Shown piece by piece: positions 29,941 to 39,345 of a stretch of 64,000 nt of DNA. Each line of letters starts with the position of its first letter. Positions within the stretch are counted from its first letter, which is position 1. The notes beneath the pieces are model-generated. The model saw nothing but the letters and a program-made list of their open reading frames with translations, did no database searches and was not told the origin of the DNA. A program made the position numbers and the translations under genes. This stretch comes from Salminus brasiliensis (lineage: Eukaryota > Chordata > Actinopteri > Characiformes > Bryconidae). The stretch lies in assembly GCF_030463535.1 (NCBI RefSeq), contig NC_132878.1, positions 90,381,507-90,445,506 of the forward strand, given 5' to 3'.

Positions 29941-31200
29941 CTAGGAGGAAAAAAGAAACTGGCTTTCCTCGACACAATGGAGCAGCAGCTCTACTCTGAG
30001 CCTCTCCGAGATAACAGAAGACTGAGCGGGAGACCACCATGGCCTCAGATCTGGAGGTGCTGATTCTAATACTGACCACTGCAAACTGCTCAAGTGCTGC
30101 TGAAGGCCTTCACACGCAGAAGCCAGCAGGACAATGTCATCTGCAAACAGCAGAAACAAGCCCCCGGCCCCCCGCCTGAAGCCATCCTGCCCATGCCTTC
30201 GCATTGCTATCCTGTCCATGAATATCACAAACAGGAAGTGAGAGAAGGCACAGCTCTGATGGAGTCCAACACCAACACTGAACAAGCTTCAGTGCTGAGA
30301 ATACGGACACAGCTCTCACACCGAGAGTACAGGGACTGCACGACTCGCATCAGCACCTGTCGCACCCCCGATACCCCAGGAGCACTTCCTACAAGATGTC
30401 TTGGGGAACACAGTCGTAAGCCTTCTCCTTCTCCACAAAACACATGTAGACTGGAGTGATGTACTCCCATGTCCCCTCAACAATCTCAGAGAGAGTGAGG
30501 AGCTGGTCCAACGTTCTACAGCCAGGACAGAATCCGCATTACTCCACCTGAATCTGAGGGTTAACTATCAGGTGCATTCTCCTTTGCACTATACTGGACT
30601 AAACTTTCCAGGGAGGCTGAGATATGTGATGCATCAATAATTTGCATGCACTCTCCAGTCCCCTTTCTTAAAAATGGGGACCACCACCCTGGTTAGCCAG
30701 TCCAGAAGCACTGCGCCCGAGGTCCATGCAACACTAGAAAGTGTCTCGACCAAGACAGCCCCCCAATGTCTAGAGCCTTTAGCAACTCTGGGCAAATCCC
30801 ATCTACTCTTGATTTGCCACTGTGTGACTTTCCAGCTACCTCAGTAACCTCAGCCATAAAAGATGGATGATGCCCCAGTAGCCTCCAGCCCTGCCTCCTG
30901 GATAGAAGCCATGTTCCTCGGGTTTAGGAGTTCCTCAAAGTGTTCTATCCAGCACCCAACAATACCCTCAGCTGAGTTCAGAGCTTCAGCACCCTTACTG
31001 AGCACAGTTTGGACAGTGTCGCTCCTTCCCCTTCTGAGTTGTCGGAGTGCTTTCCAGAACCTCCTTGTGGCTGCACTGAAGTCTTTCTCCATGGCCTCTC
31101 CAAACTACTCTGCAATAGCTGTTACCTTTTTTGCCTGCTGCCTCAATGGAATCGAGAGTACCCAGAGCCTTCCTCCACTTGACAGCCTCCCTGATTACAG
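29941..31200 (-). pseudogene. LINE reverse-transcriptase fragment, unit A
   Basis: Minus-strand pieces in order: RFWKALRQLRRGR and EHFEELLNPRNMAS (pre-RT linker), SLYSRCESCVRIL, GVGLHQSCAFS, then LLFADDIVLLAS, the RT catalytic box. Frames are broken by stops and shifts, and the interior of the RT is deleted. Non-LTR clade not assigned. It lies just downstream of the kinase gene in every unit. Confidence 0.8.
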
Positions 31201-31221
31201 GTTGCCATCAAAAGAAGCACC

Positions 31222-31455
31222 AAGTAGTCGAGTCAAATTTGGTTATACTGCTTTTGAGAACCTGATGTTGTTGCAAAGCAGCTTTACAGAAATATGGAAA
31301 TAACAGATCAAACTAATAAATCAATAAATAAAAACAAATAAAATTGTAACCCCAAGTGAGCAAGCCAAAGGCAACAGTGGCAAGGAAAAACTCCCTCAGA
31401 GCTGGAGGAAGAAACCTTGGGAGGAACCAAGACTCACTTTGGGGGACCCATCCTC
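31222..31455 (-). mobile_element. L2-type LINE 3' tail, unit A
   Basis: Matches the tail of the LINE at 56151-56400: GTCAAATTTGGTTATACTGC, GCAAAGCAGCTTTACA, then AACTCCCTCAGAGCTGGAGG. 5'-truncated on the minus strand. Confidence 0.78.
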
Positions 31456-31682
31456 CTCTGATCAAAAAAACCTATAAATTACTAAAAATGGTGTAAAGTC
31501 AGGTGTAAAGGTGTGAATGTAAATGTAAATATAAGTCACCCAAGAGACACTATGAGTGAACCAAGGTACAATCTCTGGGTTTTGAACATGGTGTTTCCTA
31601 TCAGGGACAAATTGTGTGCACTCCAAACCCAAACCTTAGAGGTGGTGGGTCCAGATAGTCGCCCCAAGTTATTTGTTCAGGC

Positions 31683-33966
31683 TCAGGCCAACTGGGGTAA
31701 CCTCAGTTTGAATAATGTCAGTTTGAATAATCTGAAGGGGAGCCTAAGTCTCCAGGTTTCCTGCATCACTGTGGACTGTGGGAGCACAGGCTCTGCTTCC
31801 ACCACCAGCCCATGGAGCAGGATTTTTCCTTCAGAATGGAATCCACCCAGTATGTTATCATTACCGGGAGCCATGAAAGACATCTACAGGGGGTGAACCG
31901 CATTTGTCTTCTTTGGGATCTGTTGGAAGGACAAAAGGACAAAGACTGATCAGACATTTCTGCCCAATATTAAAGTGATTATACAGTGAAAAATCTGGAT
32001 CACTCAGAAATCGACTCACATACCTTAAACTTGGGGAATTTCAGCCTCCTGGATTTCTGCCTCACTGTGGGCTGTGGGAGAACAGCTTCATCCTCAACCA
32101 CCGGCCCACAGAGCAAGATGTCCGAAATCCCATCCTCACAGCTTTGTTTAGAACTGGAAGAAGCAGGAGCTTCTGTAGAGGCAGCACTGGAGGAGTTGTG
32201 CACCTTACAGTTCACTGTGAAGAACCTCTTCATCCTCCCTCGAAGTGACTGGGAGGTTCTGAGGAACGGTGCTACAAGGTAAGCTTTAGCTGCCCTTTTA
32301 ATTGCAGCACAAAGTGGACTGCAGCTGAAGCAGCCACACTCCTCCCCCACCGCCTCTACGCTTCGGGAAGTGAGACTTGCCCCAGCTCTACTGCTGTTGT
32401 CTTCCTGAGGTGAACTGATGTCCTGATGAGAAGTGCTTACCCCATCCTGTTCATCAATGACTTCCACAGTGAACCTGCCTATAACTCTGGGGACATAAGT
32501 AATAAAGAAAAGGTCCTTAGTGTTAGTGAACTAATGCTGTACGTTACCTATTTACAGAACAGCTCTGCACTCTGAGTAACCTTTATCAGTGCATACTATG
32601 TACAGTACACCAAGTGTGTCTCCTTAGTTCCAGTGTTTTCAGAGCTGAGATAGAACACATGGAACAAATGAAGCACTTAATAAATGAATTCATAAGTAAT
32701 ATATATTCATAATAATAAATAAACAAACAAACATACCGTATTTTCTTTAACCGCTTAATGGTGTTCTGCTCATCAGCGTCAGTTTTGGAGGAGAAACCAT
32801 CGACCTTCTCCCAAACATCTACTTTAGGGTGTTCCTTAGGCGTCCCAAACAGATTTTCCTGTGGAGCGCTTTTACCCTCAGCTACAGACGGGCCTGCAGC
32901 CTCACCCGTTTCACTGTTGATGACAATAAAAGAAACAAATTATAAACCAAACAGCTCAAAGAATCTGGGGGTGTTTCACAAAGCAGGATTCTTAGTTCAG
33001 CCAGAAAAGCCCAGATCCCAGCCTGTCCAATAGAAGAAGAGCTGAGGGACATTCCTATCCTCACCATTGGGCTAAAGTTATCTGGCTAGCTGAGAAATGC
33101 TGATTTGTGAAACACCCCCTGCAGATATTTCTAATGCAGCGGTTTGCTTACCATTCTTGACGTGACTGCAGCCATGGGTGCTTTTCCACATCTGTCACAG
33201 ACGGGCGAGTGGAAGGGTCGTACTGCAGCATGTAGGAAATAAAGGCCCGACAGGGCTCCTCCACTGTGATCCCAATTGGATACTGCAGGGCTTTACGCTG
33301 GACTCGTAGCAATTTATGCGCACGCTTTTCTTTAAAGGGCACGGACCCGGTAACCATTTGGTAAAGAACCACTCCCAGGCTCCACACATCACTTTTCTTT
33401 GGATCATAAGGCTGACACCTAATCACCTCCGGTGCAGCGCAGAAAAGAGTGCAGCAATATGTCTCACTCATTTCTGGGAAGCCTTTTGAAAAGCGTGAAA
33501 GACCAAAGTCTGCTAGCTTGACTTGATAATCAGCTGTCAGCAGAACATTTGTACATTTGAGGTCTCGATGCACAATGTCCTGCTTGTGCAGGTAGACCAC
33601 AGCACTGACAAGCTGGGAGAACCAGGTTTTGGCCAGGCCAGTGGGGATGTGGTGGCGCAGCTTGATCTCCCGTTTGAGATCGCTTATAGCAGCTTCCATC
33701 ACGATACAGACCTGTCCGTTATTCATCTTAAGAATGTTGTGCACCTCAACAATGTGAGGGTGCTTCACTTTTTTCAGAATGGCGAGTTCCCGGGGCAGAT
33801 ATTTCTGAACTAAAGTACTTGACCCCCTCCTGCTGTCTATTATTTTAATAGCCACCATGTTGGGGTGCTTTTCAGAGGTGGCCAGTTTAACCTGGCCAAA
33901 ATTCCCTTCACCTATTTTGCGCAGCACCGTGTAGCCCATTCGTCTCAGGACTGTCTCAGTGGCCAT
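31683..33966 (-). CDS. TSSK6-like serine/threonine kinase, copy A
   Basis: Testis-specific serine kinase family, closest in my reading to TSSK6, which acts in spermatid chromatin and sperm maturation. Exons (minus strand): 33966-33152, 32913-32737, 32486-32024, 31883-31683; 551 residues. Kinase motifs are complete: GEGNFG 19-24, K41, E60, HRD 133-135, N140, DFG 153-155, APE 178-180. The first exon seems to end in TAA after residue 272, but that TAA lies inside the donor TG|GTAAGC, and splicing continues in frame. The C-terminal extension of about 280 residues has a Cys-rich patch (CGCFSCSPLC) and a basic helix-like stretch, and I do not recognise it. The activation loop reads YCCTLFCAAPE. Mammalian TSSK6 is intronless and about 273 residues. 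The last exon starts at a TAG acceptor; a nearer upstream CAG would end the protein after IPKKTNAVHPL. Confidence 0.85.
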
Positions 33967-34170
33967 TTACTCCCTGTGGATCAAAAGAGAAGCTGAAAGT
34001 TAGAAAGTTTTAAAAGAGAATCAGATGTAGAACCTGTTTCTGGTTCTAGATAAGATGGCCCTAGATAACTGTGTTAACCAAATGACATCACTGTCATTTA
34101 GACCGTAGAAATCAAGTGTCTCGAGAGCTGCTGAATCCTTGACTGAGCCAATGAGGGAGAGAACACCCCT

Positions 34171-34262
34171 TTTATAGGGTTCTGTGATGTCATCGGTATG
34201 ACATCACAATGGAGAGGTGAGCTGGGGTCAGTGAGGTCAGTTTCTTCATTGGCTGTACAGGA
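34171..34262 (-). promoter_or_regulatory. kinase copy A core promoter
   Basis: Read on the minus strand toward the gene: CCAAT (34262-34258), a direct repeat of TGACCY half-sites spaced by 3 (34239-34225), a 24-bp imperfect palindrome with TGATGTCA and TGACATCA CRE-like cores (34207-34184), then TATAAA (34176-34171). The ATG is 205 bases after the TATA box. The spacing is that of a compact TATA promoter; CRE-type sites bound by CREM are typical of spermatid genes. Confidence 0.72.
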
Positions 34263-34268
34263 CTGTAT

Positions 34269-34270
<2 letters not shown>

Positions 34271-34322
<52 letters not shown>
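34271..34322. repeat. (AC)26 upstream of kinase copy A
   Basis: Pure AC run of 52 bp, ten bases beyond the CCAAT box. The equivalent runs in the other copies are shorter. Confidence 0.97.
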
Positions 34323-34324
<2 letters not shown>

Positions 34325-34399
34325 TGCTGTGAAAATGTGTCAAAATAAAAGTCACACAAACAAAACAGAAATACAAAATTCTTTCAAACTAAAAGCTAA

Positions 34400-35914
34400 A
34401 ATTACTGCTGCACATTTGTGTGCCCTTTTTTGTGCTAATCTGAAAAATGATCTGGAATTTTTTTGTGATGCGTTACACCACTACCTCTGACAGAGACCCA
34501 GCTTTTTGACACTAGGCTCTACCTTGAACTCCAAAATACTTTGACAGTCTTCAGATTTATGTAGCACCTGTGCTTACTAAAAGGAGTAATAAAAGTGTCA
34601 CTAACATCTAACTAGGTTCGGTCAGCGGCATGTCTTTAAATCAGAGACAATTTGACGGGAAGTTGAAGGATTAACACATTTATTGCTCCACAAATGATGC
34701 AATAAAACATTCAGCGCTGATTTTATAAAATAAAGAAGAATAATGAAGTAAAATAGAGCTCTTTCAAACAAAATAGAAAAAACGGTTTCGAATAGGAAAA
34801 TAGGGAGGAGTCCCTTTTATGAAAAACACACTGTCCCTTAATTAAGTGGAGTTCCGGATCCAAGATAGAGTTCAGTTCGTATCCTTCAATGGATGTAGTG
34901 AAGGAATGATGCTTAATGCGGTTATGACTGTGTCTAAGACCTGTCTACCCGGGTAGGATAAATGGTATGCTTAAGGTCTTATATGCTGTCGTATAAGCAA
35001 CTGGAGATATCCGAAAGTTCTTCTGCAGGCAGTCGTACGGTAGGCCACACCGCTTCTACAACCATCAGCAGTCTCACTGCGCTGGACTCGCCATCAGACC
35101 ATTTCCCCACTCATTTTCTGGCTCTAGAAAAAAAAACAATCTACACAACAGTGCAGTACAGTAAATTATTCTGTTTCTAACATAAGATCTCATGAACTCT
35201 TTCTCTTTCAGTTCAGAATAACATGTTACAACCAACTAATGGTATACTTACAAAATATGAACTGGCTTTTTAAACATCACAGCAACATTAATATTTAATC
35301 ATGTAAGGAATTACCATACATCACAATAACAATTTAGTATTTTATCAATGACAATGAATTGCTGTTTTACTGTTTTTATCTATTTTAATCTGCAACTAAT
35401 ATTTTTATCCTTTTTAACATTCATTTGAATAAAACCATAGCTACACTTATTTAAAGTGCACATTCTGATATCCATAATATATCCAATAACAACATTACTT
35501 ACACTATAAACCATTAAAGTACATAAAATCAACCAACAAATGTTATAAAGCTCATCAAAATACATGTACTGTCACTTTAAGGCTTCACTAGGCTAGTGCT
35601 GGTACTAACCGACTAGCCTTAACGTAAGGTGAAATCTCCCATTCAGAGTTTAGCCAAGATAGCAGAGCAAAGGAATTGCTGCTCTGACTCACCGGAGCTC
35701 TTTAAACACTTTAAATACTCGACGGAAATACTCGACAGAACTGCTTCCTTTCAGGCTTTATAGCTGAAATACTGACATAAGAGCAGCGTATTAGTCTTAG
35801 TATATGACAATATTCAACATTTTAGGGGTATTATGCAATATTTTCGTACCAGGAATCTTCTATCTACCGCAGCACGATGCACACGCGGTTCTACCATCAG
35901 AGAAAAAAGGAAAG
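34400..35914. other. unit A distal flank, no gene
   Basis: Shared with 54480-56150 of unit C. AT-rich, with no convincing coding frame. B lacks the part after about 34550. Confidence 0.55.
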
Positions 35915-36042
35915 ACGATAGAAACCACTTCTTTTACCACTATAGACGCACGGACAATGTATGGTGCCCTCGTTTGGATGCTACATGCTATTGCTCTTCT
36001 AAATGATATATGGGGTTCTGGTAGCTCCATATTTCATAAGGG

Positions 36043-36588
36043 TTACACCAGGAAGGGGATCTCGCTGACATGGAATACACATTTCTGTAATTTAGCGTAT
36101 AGCAGGTGGGCCCTGAGCCTCGCCAGGACCAGTTGAACATGACGAACATGCGTGGGCAGGTCGGGGAAGTGCACTAGAATGTCGTCCAGAAAGACCACCG
36201 AGAAGCGTCCGAGGTAGTCTTTGAGGACGTCATTGATGAATGCCTGGAAGACGGAGGGAGCGTTAGCTGACCCGTACAGCATGACCCGGTACTGGTAATG
36301 CCCCCTGGTGGTCATGAACGCCATTTTCCACTTGCCCCCCTCCCTGATGCGTACTAAGTTAAGATCTAATTTCGTAAAGGTCCGGGCTCCCCACAACTGT
36401 TCGAGGGCGGACGGGACTAACAGCATAGGATAAGGATATCTCTCTGTGATAGTGTTGAGTGCCCGATAATCAATGCATGGCCTCAACCCACCTCCCTTCT
36501 GCCGGATTAAAAAGAACCCTGAAGCCACCGGAGACTTGGATGGGGTGATGTATCCCTGAGCTAATGCTTCTGTAATATAGTCCTCCAT
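36043..36588 (-). pseudogene. gypsy reverse-transcriptase fragment
   Basis: Motifs in order: [47 protein letters not shown], and FLDDILVHF, the RT catalytic box with both Asp present. It ends shortly after, at the edge of the element. A stop near 36589 separates it from the protease region. Confidence 0.82.
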
Positions 36589-36759
36589 TGCCCGCTACTA
36601 TTCCCCGTGAGGGGGTAGATCCAAGCTTTGGGCAATGTGGCCGCTCCACTAGATCAATCGCGCAATTGTACGGGCGATGAGGGGGGGAGCTTAGCGGCAC
36701 TGGATTTACTGAACACGTCCTGCATATCGGCATACTCTGGGGGCAGCACTACTAAGTTC

Positions 36760-37203
36760 TCAGGTTCGGGGCTCTCTACAGAGGTCGACATGTGGGATGT
36801 GCAGTCGTTCCACGATGTCCGCTTGCAGGAAGCTGCCCTCCGCTCCGCAGTCGATCAGTCCTGTAACAACAACAGACTGGCCCTGGTAGGATATCCTTAC
36901 AGGCAACGTGATCGACCGGGAGACGAGTCCCTGGACGAGAACACTCACCGAATTGCCAACCGGATACGAAGTAAGGGAAGTCGTGACAGGGCTGGGAGGA
37001 CTAGTAGGCTCTAACGAAGACTGGACTAGTTTTGTGAGCCCTTGAACTGCTGCTGGTCCGCCTGTTGCTGCACCAGGTGACCAACAGTCTCTGACACACT
37101 CTGCAGAGTGAGCTGCTGTTGCCCCAGGAATTGATCTTCGGCGCGAACAGCCTGATTCAAGGCTCTCCGCTGTTCGGAGGCTGTCTGCCGAGAATTCTGT
37201 CAT
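36760..37203 (-). pseudogene. gypsy gag/protease fragment
   Basis: Contains VTGLIDCGAEGSF, an aspartic-protease active-site block in which the usual DSGA reads DCGA. The beginning also encodes a gag-like QQQ-rich stretch in another frame. Truncated and frameshifted. Confidence 0.65.
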
Positions 37204-38021
37204 GACTGGTTAGGTCTGACTACGAGGGCGAACACTCGCAGGGGATGGTCCAAAGCAAGAACGTTTAGTAAAACAATAAACTCAAGAAAAAGCAGCAAAC
37301 TTACAGAGACAAAGGATAAACCAAAATACAGCCGTGACAAATGAACTTGAGCAAAATAAAGGTGCACACCTGAGGATGATGAGACACTAGGGGCTAGGCT
37401 AGCATGGCGGGATTGAGTTGTAACTATAACACTAACCAAAACCTACAGACAGTGCCTGGGGAAACTAGTGACTTGAGAGCTGAGAGATCAGCTGCCGAAC
37501 CCAAAAGACAGAACCGATATGATAACGAGGCTCGCCCATGAACGGTACCACTAGCGTGAACCTGGATAGAGAGGAAGCCTTTCTCCGACGACCTCGTGGG
37601 TAATAGGACCGTGAACTTGAACCTTGTCGCCCTTGGTTAGTTAGGCTATGCCTATGCAAACAGTACCATGAATACCGAAACTACCTTAGCTGGGTACTGT
37701 CCGTACACTGAGTATGGCTCTACGAGATCCCGTCACTACCACGAACAACAGTGGTAGTTGGCTCAGTGACTTTGGCTCAATTCTCGGCAGTGGGCAGCTA
37801 GTGCTAGCCCCTAAATATCCCAGCCTCAGGTGAAACGTATTAATCAGACAATGAACATAAATGAACTTAACCGTGAAGGAAAACCTGAACATAAGTGTCA
37901 ACATAAGAGTCTGTGAAGCTTGACTTAAACGTGACTGTCAATATAAACGTCCTCATGAGAGCCTGCTGGCCGCGGCTCAAGACCGTCCCCAGAGCGGGCG
38001 CGGCGACGCGGGCGTGACATT

Positions 38022-38095
38022 TAAGTTATTTCTGTGACCATTGTGGGTTTTCCTTTCATTAACCCAGGGGTACCAACAATTTTGTCCACGTGTGT
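38022..38095 (-). mobile_element. Tc1-like element end
   Basis: The minus strand reads CACACGTGGACAAAATTGTT, then GGTACCCCTGGGTTAATG, a Tc1 terminus of the same family as 47455-47797 but inverted. Directly abuts the gypsy relic. Confidence 0.65.
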
Positions 38096-38244
38096 ATAGT
38101 GCAATAACACACATGCTGCTCTCGTACATACTTCATATATCCCCACCGGCCCTGCTTACGTTTATTTATTGTTTGTTGTTAATAGATCTTCTGTTGTTAT
38201 GCTCATGGTAATATGTGAACTTCAATGTAGTGACATTGTCAGAG

Positions 38245-38390
38245 TGTGGCTAGTGCGGCAGATCAGACTATAACAGTCTAACTAAAAAAGGAGAGCAAGA
38301 AGGTAACTCAGATACAGGAGCACCCTGAAATACTGTCATCCCTCCACTCCACCGTCCACAAACATGAGTGATCTTGTGGAAGCAGCAAGA
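38245..38390 (-). mobile_element. L2-type LINE 3'-UTR-like fragment
   Basis: Matches 56756-56880 of the larger LINE (GACTATAACAGYCTAA, GGAGCACCCTGAAA, CTCCACCGTCCACAAAC). Confidence 0.6.
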
Positions 38391-38394
38391 CAAT

Positions 38395-38690
38395 TCAATT
38401 CAATTACATTTTATTTATATAGGCTTTTTATAACAAAGCAGCTTTACAGAGATTTTTTAAAGAGCCTCTTTTGAGCAAGCTAGTCGAGAGGAAGAACCTT
38501 AAGAGGAACCTAGACACAAAAGGGGAACCCATCCTCCTAAGGTAAATAAAGGTAAGTGTGACGTCAAGCCACACAAGATGAAAATGTGAGTGAGATTATC
38601 AAGCCCATGCAGGTAAACAGTCAGAAGCATAGTCATGCAGTGAGGTGAGGATGAATCAGTGTGAGGCCCCAGAGCAGGACAGCGGGCAGC
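38395..38690 (-). mobile_element. related LINE 3' tail
   Basis: Starts AATTCAATTCAATTACATTT, then ACAAAGCAGCTTTACAGAG, and later AGAGGAAGAACCTTAAGAGG. It is a diverged relative of the L2 tail. It ends at CAGCGGGCAGC, which also precedes unit D. Confidence 0.6.
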
Positions 38691-38693
38691 AGG

Positions 38694-38945
38694 TCAACAC
38701 CTAAAATGTGAAAGACTGATAAAAGCATTGCCCATCACATCGTAGTGGATTCTGATGAGTAGCCTTTTATTGACCACTTCTTCCAGACGTCCCTTACGCT
38801 TGGTCATGGGACTATTTGGAGATACACTCTTTATGTTTCTCTCTACCATTATCAACTCCCAGTTTCTCAAATGTTCGCAATAGTTGTCAGCTAACTGTTT
38901 GGGTAGCCCAACCGGGAACCAGAAGCTTTTGTACTCGGGTTCCAC
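38694..38945 (-). CDS. unrecognised ORF at the left edge of unit B
   Basis: Open frame of 83 codons containing GLPKQLADNYCEHLRNWELI, KGRLEEVVNKRLL and IHYDVMGNAF. The composition is protein-like and it is repeated in units A and D, but I do not recognise a family. An upstream part in the same frame (AYTCGANVEPEYK) extends it a little before a stop. It could be the last exon of a host gene captured in the duplication, or an element-derived piece. No promoter or splice partner identified. Confidence 0.4.
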   Translation of the reverse strand: MEPEYKSFWFPVGLPKQLADNYCEHLRNWELIMVERNIKSVSPNSPMTKRKGRLEEVVNKRLLIRIHYDVMGNAFISLSHFRC

Positions 38946-39229
38946 GTTGGCCCCACATGTGTATGCCCACCAGAGTCAGTAATGGGACCAGGAGGAGTAA
39001 AACACGGGCACCATCTGGATTCTACACTGTATATGGAGCCTAGAAGTGGAATTAAGGTGGGCTGTAACGATGGGCCCATCTGAATTTGTTCAGAACTATA
39101 AATAAATAAATGTAACATTAGACATTACTTAAATGTAAACTGAACATTAGACAAACTTCATCAAACACAAAACACATTTTTGATGATTATTTTATTTATA
39201 TGAGGAGCAAATCACCAACATGCAAACGA

Positions 39230-39345
39230 TCACCACCCCACCTCCTCCCTAATTCTCCAACTCATTCCAGAGAACACAGTCACACTGCTCCACAGCTCAG
39301 TGCTGGGGGGCTTTATACTCCTCCAGCCCACTCCTGGCATTAGGC
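39230..39345 (+). mobile_element. MITE fragment in unit B
   Basis: Same MITE interior as in unit A, with CTGCTCCACAGCTCAGTGCT retained and a different deletion. Confidence 0.7.

Larger units (their letters stand above)
27279..35914. repeat. tandem segmental duplication, unit A
   Basis: Begins AGGTCAACACCTAAAATGTG, which also starts units B and D. It is collinear with B up to about 34550 and with C up to AAAAAAGGAAAG at 35914. It contains a MITE piece, a CA/TA minisatellite, a LINE RT fragment, an L2 tail and a kinase gene. Relative to B it lacks about 0.8 kb corresponding to 39570-40380. Confidence 0.92.
36030..38019 (-). mobile_element. Ty3/gypsy-type LTR retrotransposon relic
   Basis: On the minus strand: a long terminal or leader region (38019-37200, beginning TGTCACGCC), a gag-like start, an aspartic-protease segment and a reverse-transcriptase segment. 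Everything after the RT core (RNase H, integrase, second LTR) is missing. The gag-like start reads in a different frame from the protease, so a frameshift is present. Confidence 0.75.

Noticed and set aside
30094..30459. 121-codon plus-strand frame repeated in all units
   Set aside because: Antisense of the LINE reverse-transcriptase fragment.
33523..33813. 96-codon plus-strand frame repeated in all units
   Set aside because: It is the antisense shadow of the kinase exon and is repeated only because the kinase is.
37200..38019. Complete LTR pair for the gypsy relic
   Set aside because: Only one terminal region is recognisable; no second copy is found beyond 36030.
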